DNA of 48,315 nucleotides. Source: Betaproteobacteria bacterium. GTDB taxonomy: Bacteria > Pseudomonadota > Gammaproteobacteria > Burkholderiales > SG8-41. The stretch is taken from contig JANYDM010000168.1 in the NCBI GenBank assembly GCA_025363575.1, positions 1 through 48,315 of the forward strand, written 5' to 3'. The position numbers and the translations under genes are program-made. The stretch's first letter is position 1. Each line of letters begins with the position of its first letter. The notes below the pieces were generated by a model. The model saw nothing but the letters and a program-made list of their open reading frames with translations, did not search any database and was not told the origin of the DNA. Of the stretch, positions 33,048-42,327 are shown piece by piece.

Positions 33048-33999
33048 CTTTTATGCCCGCAGCTTTGATTAACTTGCCGAAGCGCGCTATGTCATTCCTG
33101 ATTAGCGCGGCAAAAGCTTCGGGCGTGCTGCCGACAAGATCGAAACCCAGCGCCGTGAGCTTTTCGCGCACGTCAGGCGCCATTAGCGTGCGCGAAATAT
33201 CAGCGTGCAGCTTGACGACAACTTCTCTGGGTGTCCCGACCGGCACCAGATAACCTGTCCACGAATCAAAATCGAAGCCGGGCACACCCGCCTCCGCGAC
33301 AGTAGGCACATCAGGCAAAGTCGTGGAGCGTCTGGGGCTGCCGATCGCGAGCACCCGCAGGCGGCCGGTCTTCATATGCGGCACTACGTTCGACACGCCA
33401 GTAAACATCATCGGCACCTGCCCGCCCAGCACATCACTGAACGCGGGCCCGAGCCCTTTGTACGGGACGTGAATGATGTTGATGCCGGTATCGACGCGCA
33501 GCATTTCCATCGGTAAGTGCTGCGCGCTCCCGGTGCCGCCGGACGCATAATTGAGCTCGCCGGGATGCGCCTTCGCCAGCGCGATCAGCTCTTTGACGGA
33601 TTTGACCGGCAGCGACGGATGCACGACCAGCACGACCGGGATGGTCGCGGCCATCGTCAACGGCGCAAAATCTCGAAGTGCTTCGTACGGCAGCTTGAGA
33701 TAAAGGTGGGGATTGACCGCCAGCGTCGAGATATTACCCAGGTGCAGCGTGTAGCCGTCAGCCGGCGCCTTGGCTGCGGCTTCGGTCCCGATGATGCCGT
33801 TGGCACCGATGCGATTGTCGATCACGACCTGCTGACCCCAGGCATCCGACATCTTCTGCCCAAGCACGCGCGCCAGCGTATCGATCGCGCTGCCCGCCGT
33901 GAATGGCGTGATCACGCGCACCGGCTTGACCGGAAAATTTTGCGCGTGCGCGGTTGCGGCCGCCATCAGCAGGCACGCTCCCAGCCGGGGTATCTTCAC
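33040..33999 (-). CDS. Bug-family tripartite-transporter substrate-binding protein
   Basis: 319 residues from a GTG start at 33999, with GGAG 8 bases upstream; the frame is open to 34080. The signal is KIPRLGACLLMAAATAHA. Bug blocks: FPVKPVRVITPFTAGSAID, IDNRIGANGIIG, APADGYTLHLG, VHPSLPVKSVKELIALAK and LPDVPTVAEAGVPGFD. No permease is adjacent. It is followed by the altered SDR gene across array D, so both may be part of one catabolic unit (inference). Confidence 0.9.
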   Translation of the reverse strand: MKIPRLGACLLMAAATAHAQNFPVKPVRVITPFTAGSAIDTLARVLGQKMSDAWGQQVVIDNRIGANGIIGTEAAAKAPADGYTLHLGNISTLAVNPHLYLKLPYEALRDFAPLTMAATIPVVLVVHPSLPVKSVKELIALAKAHPGELNYASGGTGSAQHLPMEMLRVDTGINIIHVPYKGLGPAFSDVLGGQVPMMFTGVSNVVPHMKTGRLRVLAIGSPRRSTTLPDVPTVAEAGVPGFDFDSWTGYLVPVGTPREVVVKLHADISRTLMAPDVREKLTALGFDLVGSTPEAFAALIRNDIARFGKLIKAAGIKAE

Positions 34000-34257
34000 A
34001 ACGCCTGCTCCACAGGTAAATCCGGCGCACATCATAACGCCAACCGCGCGCGCCTGACAGCCCGCGGCGCACGCCATCACCGGACCTGTTCAGATGTTAT
34101 TCTGGCGAGGCCTTCGCGAATGTCGTCAACTACGCGCGCGGCGAAACCGTCAAGCTTGTCAATCCGGAAGTTGTCCGGCGCTGAGACCCGTACGTAGCGG
34201 CGCGAGAGGATATAAAATGACCCGCTTATATCGCCGGTATGGCCCCAGGACTCACTT

Positions 34258-34500
34258 ATGCAAAAATTATTCGACGCAGAAACGCACGCAGCACTCCAGC
34301 AACTGATGGACGAGACAATAGAAGCTCTGCAACTGGCGAAGGTCAGCCCTGATGTCGATGATCTCGCCGCGACGTGCGCGGTGGCGCTGCTCAAGCTCGG
34401 CCTGGCGACGAGTTTTGCCAATCAGAAGTATCCGGGCTTTGCCAAGGACGTCGAAGAAAAACGTCAACGCGTGCTGTCGGCTCTGATGCCGCGTCACTGA
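34258..34500 (+). CDS. Small cytosolic protein of unknown function
   Basis: 80 residues, helical and charged, without signal or membrane segment (starts MQKLFDAETHAALQQLMDET). No family recognised. It ends 3 bases before a Bug gene on the same strand. The reading frame has coding-like codon use and no competing frame. The lack of a clear Shine-Dalgarno site lowers confidence. Confidence 0.55.
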   Translation: MQKLFDAETHAALQQLMDETIEALQLAKVSPDVDDLAATCAVALLKLGLATSFANQKYPGFAKDVEEKRQRVLSALMPRH

Positions 34501-34503
34501 CCG

Positions 34504-35496
34504 ATGACCGGCCGCAGCGGCATGAAATCCATGCATAAGCTGATTATCGCACTGCTGCTCGCCTGCATGCCGGGGCTCGCGCCGGCGCAAACGCAAACAT
34601 ATCCATCAAAAACAGTGCGCATCGTAGCTCCGTTCGCTGCCGGCAGTACCATCGACATCATCGGACGCCTCATCGCTCCGCGGCTATTCGAAGCGCTCGG
34701 TCAGCCGGTCATTGTCGAAGACCGCCCCGGCGCAGGCGGCATGATAGGACTCGACTCGGTGGCAAAATCCGCGCCTGACGGGCACACCCTGGTGATCGGC
34801 GCGCTCGGTCCGCTCGCGATGAACCCTGCGCTGTATCCAAAAACGCCGTTTGATCCGGTGAAAGATTTTGCGGCAATCACCTTGCTCGCTACCGGGCCGG
34901 TCGTGGTTGCCGTGCATCCGTCAGTGCCAGCACGCGACATGCGGGAACTCGTGGCGCTCGCGAAAAAGCGCCCGGGACAACTGAACTTCGGCTCGCCGGG
35001 TGTGGGCACCAGCCCGCATCTGACCGGCGAATTATTCAAGCTCATTACCAAAACCGACATCGTGCATGTTCCCTACAAAGGCAATGCCGAAGCGATCACC
35101 GATCTGATCGGCGGCCAGTTGAGCATAGTGTTTACCGGCGTGCCGCCGGTCGTGCCGCTCGCCAAAGCGGGCAAGGTGCGCCTGCTGGCGACAACCGGCA
35201 AGCAGCGCATGCCTAACCTGCCCGATGTTCCGACCATGCACGATGCCGGCATCGAAGGCGCCGACGTGCTGATCTGGTACGGCGTCGTGGCGCCCGCGGC
35301 CACTCCCAAAGACGTGATCGCGCGGCTCAACCGCGAAATCGTCAAGATCATGAACGTGCCCGACGTGCGCGAGAAGTTCTCGCAGCAGGGCATCGACCCG
35401 GCTTCCAGCACGCCGGAGGAATTCGCCCAGCTTATCCGCGAAGAAGTCGCGCGCTGGGGAAAAGTGATACGTTCCGCCGGCATCAAGCTCGAGTGA
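34504..35496 (+). CDS. Bug-family tripartite-transporter substrate-binding protein
   Basis: 330 residues with a signal peptide (MHKLIIALLLACMPGLAPAQ). Bug blocks: YPSKTVRIVAPFAAGSTID, VEDRPGAGGMIG, SAPDGHTLVIG, VHPSVPARDMRELVALAK and LPDVPTMHDAGIEGAD. Starts at 34504, 34522 and 34531 are all possible. It lies 4 bases after the small unknown gene. Its TGA begins repeat array B. No permease is adjacent. Confidence 0.9.
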   Translation: MTGRSGMKSMHKLIIALLLACMPGLAPAQTQTYPSKTVRIVAPFAAGSTIDIIGRLIAPRLFEALGQPVIVEDRPGAGGMIGLDSVAKSAPDGHTLVIGALGPLAMNPALYPKTPFDPVKDFAAITLLATGPVVVAVHPSVPARDMRELVALAKKRPGQLNFGSPGVGTSPHLTGELFKLITKTDIVHVPYKGNAEAITDLIGGQLSIVFTGVPPVVPLAKAGKVRLLATTGKQRMPNLPDVPTMHDAGIEGADVLIWYGVVAPAATPKDVIARLNREIVKIMNVPDVREKFSQQGIDPASSTPEEFAQLIREEVARWGKVIRSAGIKLE

Positions 35497-35566
35497 GGTG
35501 AGGATTGAGGGTAAAATTCTAACGCTATAGACCTCAATCCCCGCTCCTCAATCTTCATTCCCGCCT
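35494..35566. repeat. Heptamer array B between Bug gene and cysteine desulfurase
   Basis: The left arm TGAGG-TGAGGAT-TGAGGGT (35494-35512) contains the Bug stop codon. The right arm is five 7-nt units: CCTCAAT, CCCCGCT, CCTCAAT, CTTCATT, CCCGCCT (35532-35566). AGGATTGAGG (35501-35510) can pair with CCTCAATCC (35532-35540). The array ends one base before the ATG of the desulfurase gene and leaves no room for a standard Shine-Dalgarno site. Confidence 0.7.
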
Positions 35567-35567
35567 T

Positions 35568-36722
35568 ATGAAGTTCCCCATCTATCTCGATAATTCGGCG
35601 ACTACGCCAGTCGACCCGCGCGTCGTCGAAGCCATGCTGCCGTGGCTGACCAGCCAGTTCGGCAATCCCGCGAGCAGTTCTCACGCATTTGGCCAGGCGG
35701 CGCGTGCCGCCGTAGAAGCCGCGCGCGACCAGGTGGCCGCGCTCGTTAATGCAGACCCGCGCGAGATCGTGTGGACGTCAGGCGCGACCGAATCCAATAA
35801 CCTCGCCATCAAGGGCCCCGCCCTTTCCTATCAAGGCAAGGGCAAGCATCTGATCACGGTGCAGACCGAGCACAAGGCCGTGCTCGACACCATGCTTGAT
35901 CTCGAGCGCCAGGGATGGTCCGTCACTTTTCTCGCACCCGAACCCAACGGGCTTGTCGACCTCAGGAAATTCAGGGCCGCGATCCGCGACGACACGACGC
36001 TTGCTTCCGTCATGCTGGTTAACAATGAAATCGGCGTAATTCAGGATATCGCCGCGCTCGGTGAAATCTGCCGCGAGCGCGGCGTGATTTTTCACGTCGA
36101 TGCCGCGCAGGCAACCGGTAAGATTGCGATCGATCTGCGGCAGCTGAAAGTGGATCTGATGTCGCTTACCGCACACAAGACTTACGGCCCCAAAGGCATC
36201 GGCGCGCTCTACGTGTCGCGCGACCGCCGCGTGCGCATTCAACCGCAGATGCACGGCGGTGGCCATGAGGGCGGCATGCGCTCAGGCACGCTCGCGACCC
36301 ACCAGATCGTCGGCATGGGTGCATGCTTCGAGCTCGCCGGCGCGGAAATGGCCGAAGAGGTGCCGCGCATTCGCGCGCTGCGCGACAAGCTGCACAAGGG
36401 GCTGACGGCGCTCGATGAAGTGCAGGTCAACGGCGACATGCAGCAGCGCATCGTCAACAACCTCAACATCAGCCTCAAGCTGCCGAACTGCGATCAGATG
36501 ATTTCGTCGCTGACGGATATTGCGGTGTCGTCCACGTCTGCGTGCTCATCGGCCGGCGGCAGCGTGTCTCACGTGCTGCAGGCGATCGGCAACGATGCCC
36601 GGCTTGCGGGCAATTCGATACGCATCACGGTCGGACGCTTCAACACCGCGGAGGAAATCGACTTCACGCTTGACTACCTGAAGAACAAAATCGCCGAGTG
36701 CCGCGCCGCGCTCGCGGCATAA
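35568..36722 (+). CDS. iscS: Cysteine desulfurase (IscS/NifS family)
   Basis: 384 residues, PLP enzyme that removes sulfur from cysteine for Fe-S clusters and tRNA thiolation. It starts [15 protein letters not shown]; the PLP Lys is in [16 protein letters not shown], the PLP-contacting [12 protein letters not shown] precedes it, and the catalytic Cys loop is [17 protein letters not shown]. The loop resembles group I IscS. No iscR, iscU or iscA is next to it, so it is a solitary copy. It is separated from the Bug gene only by repeat array B and converges with dsbC. Confidence 0.9.
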   Translation: MKFPIYLDNSATTPVDPRVVEAMLPWLTSQFGNPASSSHAFGQAARAAVEAARDQVAALVNADPREIVWTSGATESNNLAIKGPALSYQGKGKHLITVQTEHKAVLDTMLDLERQGWSVTFLAPEPNGLVDLRKFRAAIRDDTTLASVMLVNNEIGVIQDIAALGEICRERGVIFHVDAAQATGKIAIDLRQLKVDLMSLTAHKTYGPKGIGALYVSRDRRVRIQPQMHGGGHEGGMRSGTLATHQIVGMGACFELAGAEMAEEVPRIRALRDKLHKGLTALDEVQVNGDMQQRIVNNLNISLKLPNCDQMISSLTDIAVSSTSACSSAGGSVSHVLQAIGNDARLAGNSIRITVGRFNTAEEIDFTLDYLKNKIAECRAALAA

Positions 36723-36727
36723 CGCGG

Positions 36728-36760
36728 CGACACTCAAGCGCCCAGCTATTTGGGCGTGTC
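36728..36760. terminator. Stem-loop between convergent iscS and dsbC
   Basis: Inner stem CGCCCA (36739-36744) / TGGGCG (36751-36756) with a 6-base loop, and outer stem GACAC / GTGTC with a 5-base bulge. It lies exactly between two convergent stop codons and overlaps the last codons of dsbC. There is no T tract, so it is a weak terminator candidate. Confidence 0.3.
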
Positions 36761-37453
36761 GTTCAGGAAGCGCTCGATGTCCATGGCGCCGGCGTACTGA
36801 CGCACCACGCCGCCATCGGCGAACACCAGCGTCGGTGTCGTATCGATATTTAGTTTTGTCGCGTAGTCGTCGATTTTGTCGAACGGGTTGGCGCAGTCCG
36901 TCTTGCCGGTAGGACGCAACGCGCGCAGCGTCCAGTCCTCCCACGCCTTGCCCTTGTCGCTCGAGCACCAGATGGATTTCGCGATGACCGTGGTGCCGGG
37001 AAACTTGGCTTCGATCGGAAACGGATAGATGTAGATCGTCACGTTGTTGATGCGGTCGAGCTCGGCCTCGAGCTTGCGGCAAAAAGGGCACATCGGGTCG
37101 GAGAACACGCGCAGCACGCGCTTGCCATCGCCCTTGACGCGCTTGATCGCCATGTCGAGAGGCGGCAGTTGCGCCAGGTTGAGCGCGGTCAGCTTGCGCA
37201 TGCGCTGTTCGGTGTAGTTGCGGTCGGTCTTGGTGTCGATCAGCACACCGTAGATGATGAAGCTGACTTTCTCATCGGTGTAGTGCAGGTTCTTATCGAT
37301 ATAGATTTCGTACAGCCCGCCGTAGGGCGTCTTCGTGACGCTCTGCACTTTATTCCCCAGCTTGGCTTCCACCAGCTTGCGCACGCCGGCTTCGTCGGCG
37401 AACGCCGTGCCGCATATCACGGCCATTGCAAATAAGACGATTTTTTTGAACAT
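36746..37453 (-). CDS. dsbC: Periplasmic disulfide isomerase DsbC
   Basis: About 235 residues. The signal is MFKKIVLFAMAVICGTAFA. The N-terminal dimerisation domain covers about 20-80 (VTKTPYGGLYEIYID, LIDTKTDRNYTEQRM). The thioredoxin domain follows, with active site DPMCPFCRKL and cis-Pro loop TTPTLVFADGG; a second Cys pair (WCSSD, TDCANPF) matches the structural disulfide of DsbC. It corrects wrong disulfides in the periplasm and is kept reduced by DsbD. ATG 37453 has GGAG upstream; the frame's extension to 37522 is not needed. Confidence 0.9.
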   Translation of the reverse strand: MFKKIVLFAMAVICGTAFADEAGVRKLVEAKLGNKVQSVTKTPYGGLYEIYIDKNLHYTDEKVSFIIYGVLIDTKTDRNYTEQRMRKLTALNLAQLPPLDMAIKRVKGDGKRVLRVFSDPMCPFCRKLEAELDRINNVTIYIYPFPIEAKFPGTTVIAKSIWCSSDKGKAWEDWTLRALRPTGKTDCANPFDKIDDYATKLNIDTTPTLVFADGGVVRQYAGAMDIERFLNDTPK

Positions 37454-37599
37454 CGCGGCTCCACGAACTGGCAGTAGCCGTAAATTGTACGGGATGTCTC
37501 CGCGCACGCCCACGCCGCTCATCGTGCGGCAGTGACCGCAGGTCGGGCGTGGGTGAATGTAACCGACCGGGACAGCGCCTGCTTTCAGCCGGGCGCGGT

Positions 37600-38139
37600 T
37601 TAACGCTTGCCGCTCGCGGCTTCCTGAATGCCGATGAAGCTATAGTCGCAAAAGCCCGGGTCGGCCTGGTCCTTGATTTTTTCGTAAACCTTGTCGGGGT
37701 CGTTGAGGACTGTCGAATCAAACAGACGCGAATTAACTGCCCCGTACATGACGCACGCGCCGCGCTTCTCGTCGTACTCGAGACACGAATGCACGCTCGT
37801 CATCATGTACATACCCGCGATATTTTCGATAAAGTGGATCGCTTTCCCCGTCTGTATTACCGTCACTTCGTGCGATCCCGACATGCGGGTATAGATGGCG
37901 CTCGCTTTCGCGCGCTTGACGTCGACATTCTGGAAATGCACGAGCGAATCCGCCTTGCCTTCGACCATAATGGGGCCGCCGGTCTCGGGATCAATCTCGT
38001 AAGCCTTGTAGAACGCGCAATGCACGTAGCGCGAACGCGCCAGGTTCGCGAAGTCGGTGATCTCCGCGGCGCACGCAGCCGGTACTGCGCAAGCCGCCGC
38101 GGCTGCGAGCAGAAAATGATGTATGCGCAGCGCCTGCAT
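37600..38139 (-). CDS. Exported protein of unknown function
   Basis: 179 residues with a signal peptide (MQALRIHHFLLAAAAACAVP, cleavage after ACAA). The mature part contains several Cys (RYVHCAFYKAY, HSCLEYDEKRGACVMYG, GFCDYSF). No family recognised. The frame runs open to 38472, but that extension is antisense to the aconitase-like gene and is rejected; ATG 38157 is an alternative start. It is divergent from the aconitase-like gene. Confidence 0.65.
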   Translation of the reverse strand: MQALRIHHFLLAAAAACAVPAACAAEITDFANLARSRYVHCAFYKAYEIDPETGGPIMVEGKADSLVHFQNVDVKRAKASAIYTRMSGSHEVTVIQTGKAIHFIENIAGMYMMTSVHSCLEYDEKRGACVMYGAVNSRLFDSTVLNDPDKVYEKIKDQADPGFCDYSFIGIQEAASGKR

Positions 38140-38206
38140 CGATTGATATCCCGCCATTACCGCGTTGAACCAAGTTTGCACGTTTGATCCGGCACTGTCC
38201 ACTCGC

Positions 38207-38235
38207 TTGACACTCGCCAGCACGCTGGCTACTCT
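38207..38235 (+). promoter_or_regulatory. Candidate promoter for the aconitase-like gene
   Basis: A perfect TTGACA (38207-38212), 17 bases of spacer, then TACTCT (38230-38235). The start codon follows 31 bases later. The -10 matches only in part (T, A and final T). Confidence 0.45.
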
Positions 38236-38266
38236 CGCCCTGAATTCAAAGGTTTGAAGAAAGTTC

Positions 38267-39538
38267 ATGGGCTCAACTGCAGTTGAAAAAGTGCTTGCCC
38301 GTGCGAGTTCGCGCACCACCGTCCACGCGGGCGAGGTCGTGCAGCCCGCCCCCGACTTCGTCATGGTCCACGACGGCGTGGTACGCGGCGCGAAGCGCGA
38401 GCTCGACGCCATTGGCATCGATCGCCTCGCCGACCCCGCCAAAGTCGTGATGGTCACAGACCACGAGGTCATCTACGGCAGTGTGCGCGCGGCCGAGATG
38501 GGCGCGTTCAACCGCAACGCCGCGAAGGCGTGGGGCGTCAAAAACTTTTTCGACGTCGGCCGCGGCGGCCACGGCCATATATTCCCGATGGAATCCGGCA
38601 TGCTCCTGCCGGGCATGTTTTATTTCGACAACGACCGCCACGCCACCAACGCCGGCGCTATCGGCGCGTTCGGATTTCGCATGGGTATGGAAATCAGCCG
38701 CGTGCTCGCAACCGGCACCAACTGGGTCACCGTGCCGAAGTCGGTGCGCCTTACGCTTACCGGCAGGCTTGCCGCCGGTGTCTACGGACGCGATCTCGGC
38801 CTGCATATTGCGCGCCTGCTGCAGGAAGGCCGCCTCGATTTCGAACTGGATTACCGCGTGCTCGAATTTGCCGGCGATCTCGATCAGTTCGATCTTGCGA
38901 CGCGCGCTGCACTGTGCAATTCGCCGACGGAAATGCGTGCTTACGGCGTATTTTTCCCGCCGTCCAGACAAATACTCGACCATGCGCGGGCGCGGGCGCA
39001 ACGCGAATTCACTCCCGTCTATGCGGACACCGATGCCGATTACGAAGCCACTGCGTGCATGGACATAGCGTCGCTTGAACCGCAGGTCGCACTGCCGGGC
39101 GGGTTGCATCGCGCAGTCGATGTCTCGGCCGTCGCCGGTCAAACAGTCGATCACGCGTTTATCGGCGCGTGCGGATCCGGCATGTACGAAGATTTTGCAA
39201 TCGCGGCTGCGCTGCTCGCCGGCAAACAGGTCGCGTCCAATGTGCGCCTGTTCATCGCGCCCGGCTCGGAACAGACGACGAAACGGCTGGCCGCAGAGGG
39301 CCTGTTGAATACATTTATCGAATCCGGCGCGATTTTGCTCCCCGCCGGCTGCGGCCCATGCAATGACGCAGTGGTCGGCCCGTTGCATGCGGGCGAAGTG
39401 TCGATCTCGACCGCCTCCAACAATAATGCCGGACGCTTTGGCGCGAAAGAAGCCCAACTCTATCTGGGCAGCCCCGCAACGGTGGCGGCGTCGGCTGTTG
39501 CAGGCAGAATCACCGATCCGCGCAGCGTATCGTCCTGA
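38267..39538 (+). CDS. Aconitase/3-isopropylmalate dehydratase large-subunit-like protein
   Basis: 423 residues, LeuC-type domain order. Three cluster-ligand Cys are placed as in the family: one in FIGACGSGMYEDF (replacing the usual IGSCTN) and two in LPAGCGPCNDA. The substrate region reads DNDRHATNAGAIGAFGF where LeuC has DSHT. A [4Fe-4S] hydro-lyase is expected, but the altered motifs suggest a substrate other than isopropylmalate, such as a substituted maleate (inference). No small subunit (LeuD-like) is encoded next to it. The frame after the stop (39539-39778) holds no convincing gene. Confidence 0.8.
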   Translation: MGSTAVEKVLARASSRTTVHAGEVVQPAPDFVMVHDGVVRGAKRELDAIGIDRLADPAKVVMVTDHEVIYGSVRAAEMGAFNRNAAKAWGVKNFFDVGRGGHGHIFPMESGMLLPGMFYFDNDRHATNAGAIGAFGFRMGMEISRVLATGTNWVTVPKSVRLTLTGRLAAGVYGRDLGLHIARLLQEGRLDFELDYRVLEFAGDLDQFDLATRAALCNSPTEMRAYGVFFPPSRQILDHARARAQREFTPVYADTDADYEATACMDIASLEPQVALPGGLHRAVDVSAVAGQTVDHAFIGACGSGMYEDFAIAAALLAGKQVASNVRLFIAPGSEQTTKRLAAEGLLNTFIESGAILLPAGCGPCNDAVVGPLHAGEVSISTASNNNAGRFGAKEAQLYLGSPATVAASAVAGRITDPRSVSS

Positions 39539-39778
39539 CCGCGCACTCGGTTTTCCCTTCGAGGCATCATGGATGACCTGCAACAGCCCGTGCCGTCCTA
39601 TTCGCAAGGATTCTCGTCGGTCTTGACCGTTAACCTGCGGTCGCGGCAACAGGCCAAATACAACAACACGAAGCCCGCTGAAAACAGCGTATGAAGCCGC
39701 TGTCGGAGTGATCAGGAAGTTTGACTGAAAGCGCAACCCGCAATGGGCGTTTTGCGAGAGCGAAGTTGATCGCGGATG

Positions 39779-42310
39779 CTAGCGTCGCAGGCGCAGATAA
39801 ATCTCAGGCAGCTTGTTCGGCAGGCTGTTGATGTGATCCAGCACGAGATAGTGACCGTGACCGAAAATCTGCGGCAAGTACTGATTGGCCATAGTGTCGA
39901 CGGTGATGCAGTAGGGATGCACGCCGGCTGCCATGGCTTCTTTTACTGCCATGCGCGTATCTTCGTGCAGGTAACGCCGGTCGCCGCCGTCGTCGTAGTC
40001 TTCGGGACGGCCGTCGGACAGAATCAGCAGCAGCCGGCGGCGGCTTTCGACACCGGCAAAGCGCGCCGTAGCATGACGAATGGCCGCGCCCATGCGCGTG
40101 GCGAGACGGCCCGATATGCCGCCGATTACGCTTTTGACGTGCGTCGTCAGCGGCTCGTCAAAATCCTTGATAGTGTAATAGCTCACGTTGTCGCGGTATT
40201 TCGAGCAGAAGCCCGCGATCGCATACGCGTCTCCCACTTCTTCCATGCTTTCCGCGAACAGCAGGACGCCGGCGCGCACGCGATCGACGAGGCGACCGCC
40301 GCCTTCGGGCAGATGCTGCATGATCGAGGTTGACATGTCCGCGAGCAGGGTTACCGATACATCGCGCTGCTTGATTTCGCGGCGCCGGTATATCGCGGGC
40401 TGCGGCGACATGCCGGCGCGCTGCTCCGACACGTAACTCACGACCGCGTTCAGGTCGATGTCGTCCCCATCGAACTGGCGCACTTTAGGCGCGAGGCGCG
40501 TCGGCTTCTGCGCCTGGATTGCTTTTTTCAGGCGCTTCAGTGCCAGCGCGTACTGGCTCATCAGACGGTTGGCTTCCGCGAGATTCGATTCGGCGAGCGG
40601 CTTCTCCTGCACCCAGCTCCAGTTGCGTTTGTAGCGCCCCTCGCGGTAATCCCATTCTGGATAAGGCTTACCCTTGTCGCTGGACCCGCCGCCCTGCTCC
40701 TGAGTCGCCGTGCGCTGCAGCGACATCTTGCTCGAGCCCGCGCTCTGGCCGTCACTGGCGACCATTTTCTCGCGCTCCCCGGCCTGCTCGCCGCCGGTTT
40801 CCGCGTTCTGCTCGTCTTCGTTCTCGCCTTCGTCGCCCTCATCGCTTTGCTGCTTGTCGCCGTCGGCGCCCGCTTGCGTCTGCTGCGGCTGGTCCTGCTC
40901 GGTCTGTGCATGAGCGGAACGCGCAGCGTTGGGCGCGCGGCCCGGCAGGTACGCGCCCTGGAAAATTTCCTGATCGACGATGGGCGCCAGCTTCGTTTCG
41001 TGATACAGCTCATTGGCGATGCGGAACGAATCGGCGATGGTCGCCGCCGGCTCGAGCAGGGGCCGCAAACGCGCGTCGAGCGCCGACGGCTCGCCGCGCA
41101 GAATCGCCAGCGCGCCTTCCACCATCGCCAGCGCAAAATCGTAATACGGCAGCGCTTCGGGCGGTCGCAAGCGATGCGATACGCCTGTTGCATGCAGCCG
41201 CGCCAGAAAATTCGGCACGTGCTGCTGCACGCGCGCATCGACACGCAGGTCTTCGCACGCATCGAATATCAGCTGGAAACGCGGCACATCGTCGCCGTAG
41301 CGTGCAAACAATGGCGCCCACGCGACCTGGCCCGACTTCGGCAACTCCGCACCCACTTCGCGGAATATCTGCGCGAGCGCGGCGCGGTCGAAACTGCCGA
41401 ACAGCTGGCGGCCCGCCGCATGCAGCACGGCGAGTATTGCCTCGTCGCGGTCGGGCATGACTGCCGGCACGAACACGCTGCGGCCATCGGACTCGACGAA
41501 AGGACGGCCTTTATCAGGCGACCAGGTGCTCTCCTTAAGTTCGAACGGCCGTTCATACCAGACGTTGAGCAGCAGCGTAAGCAGCCGGTTGCGCTCGTTC
41601 ATGCGGAAACCGGGCAAATGGTCGAGCAGCACCGACAGGCTTTCCTCGCTTTCGAGGCGGAAGTAAGCCTCGCCCCGGGCGCGACCCGATTGCATGATAT
41701 CGGCGCCGCGCAGTGCCCACGGCAGTATGGCCTGCGCGCCGAGCAGATTGCGCACGCGGATTGCACCACCCAAATAGGTGGCCAGCATCAGCTTGCGCGT
41801 CTCGAACAACTCGTCGAGCGGCTCGCATAGCTGCTCGATGCCCGTAATACCCTGGCGAGACGCGAGGTCGAGCACCGGCATCGTAAAATAGGCGCGTCCG
41901 CTGTCGCTGTGGCGCGCGTACCACATGAATCCGATTTCCGCCCAGCGGCGTTCGCCGGCATGGCCCAGCGTGCCGAAGGCGCGCGGCAAGTTTTTCATGA
42001 AACCCTCGACGGCCGCCGCCGGGGTTGGCCATTGCACGAATTCAAGCGCCTGCGCAGTCCACGGTAATACGGTTTCGGAGATTTTTTCGACCTCGTGGCT
42101 GCCTCGCACAAAGGCCTTCGCGGCTTCACGGTCGTGCTGCACCAGGCGTTTCACCGCCGCCAGCCAGGCGAGTGCGACATCGTCGCCGTGAGGTAGCAGC
42201 GCCGGCAGCGTATCGACGACGTCGCGATGCGCGACGAACGACAGCGTGCTCAGGTCCTCGAGTGCTTTTTCAATAGCGGGAGACAAGGCGGCGGGTGGTG
42301 CGGTGGCCAC
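39779..42310 (-). CDS. cbbO: CbbO/NorD-type von Willebrand factor A protein
   Basis: 843 residues. The N-terminal part is the CbbO-specific region (VLDLASRQGITGIEQLCEPL, LMLATYLGGAIRVRNLLGAQ). A low-complexity, Glu/Gln-rich acidic linker follows at about 465-530. The VWA domain fills the C-terminus, with the metal-ion site DMSTS (near 650) and LLILSDGRPEDYDDGGD. With the AAA+ partner CbbQ it forms a molecular motor that activates RuBisCO or nitric oxide reductase. Neither target is in this window. It is 17 bases downstream of cbbQ on the same strand. Confidence 0.87.
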   Translation of the reverse strand: MATAPPAALSPAIEKALEDLSTLSFVAHRDVVDTLPALLPHGDDVALAWLAAVKRLVQHDREAAKAFVRGSHEVEKISETVLPWTAQALEFVQWPTPAAAVEGFMKNLPRAFGTLGHAGERRWAEIGFMWYARHSDSGRAYFTMPVLDLASRQGITGIEQLCEPLDELFETRKLMLATYLGGAIRVRNLLGAQAILPWALRGADIMQSGRARGEAYFRLESEESLSVLLDHLPGFRMNERNRLLTLLLNVWYERPFELKESTWSPDKGRPFVESDGRSVFVPAVMPDRDEAILAVLHAAGRQLFGSFDRAALAQIFREVGAELPKSGQVAWAPLFARYGDDVPRFQLIFDACEDLRVDARVQQHVPNFLARLHATGVSHRLRPPEALPYYDFALAMVEGALAILRGEPSALDARLRPLLEPAATIADSFRIANELYHETKLAPIVDQEIFQGAYLPGRAPNAARSAHAQTEQDQPQQTQAGADGDKQQSDEGDEGENEDEQNAETGGEQAGEREKMVASDGQSAGSSKMSLQRTATQEQGGGSSDKGKPYPEWDYREGRYKRNWSWVQEKPLAESNLAEANRLMSQYALALKRLKKAIQAQKPTRLAPKVRQFDGDDIDLNAVVSYVSEQRAGMSPQPAIYRRREIKQRDVSVTLLADMSTSIMQHLPEGGGRLVDRVRAGVLLFAESMEEVGDAYAIAGFCSKYRDNVSYYTIKDFDEPLTTHVKSVIGGISGRLATRMGAAIRHATARFAGVESRRRLLLILSDGRPEDYDDGGDRRYLHEDTRMAVKEAMAAGVHPYCITVDTMANQYLPQIFGHGHYLVLDHINSLPNKLPEIYLRLRR

Positions 42311-42327
42311 GCGGGCTGCGTCAGCGG

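Noticed and set aside
39569..39694. 41-codon plus-strand frame after the aconitase-like gene
   Set aside because: Starts after a weak AGG only and has no hydrophobic or conserved pattern; could be chance in a 240-base gap.
38273..39736. 487-codon minus-strand open frame
   Set aside because: Antisense to the aconitase-like gene, which keeps cluster cysteines and family blocks. The opposite frame has none.
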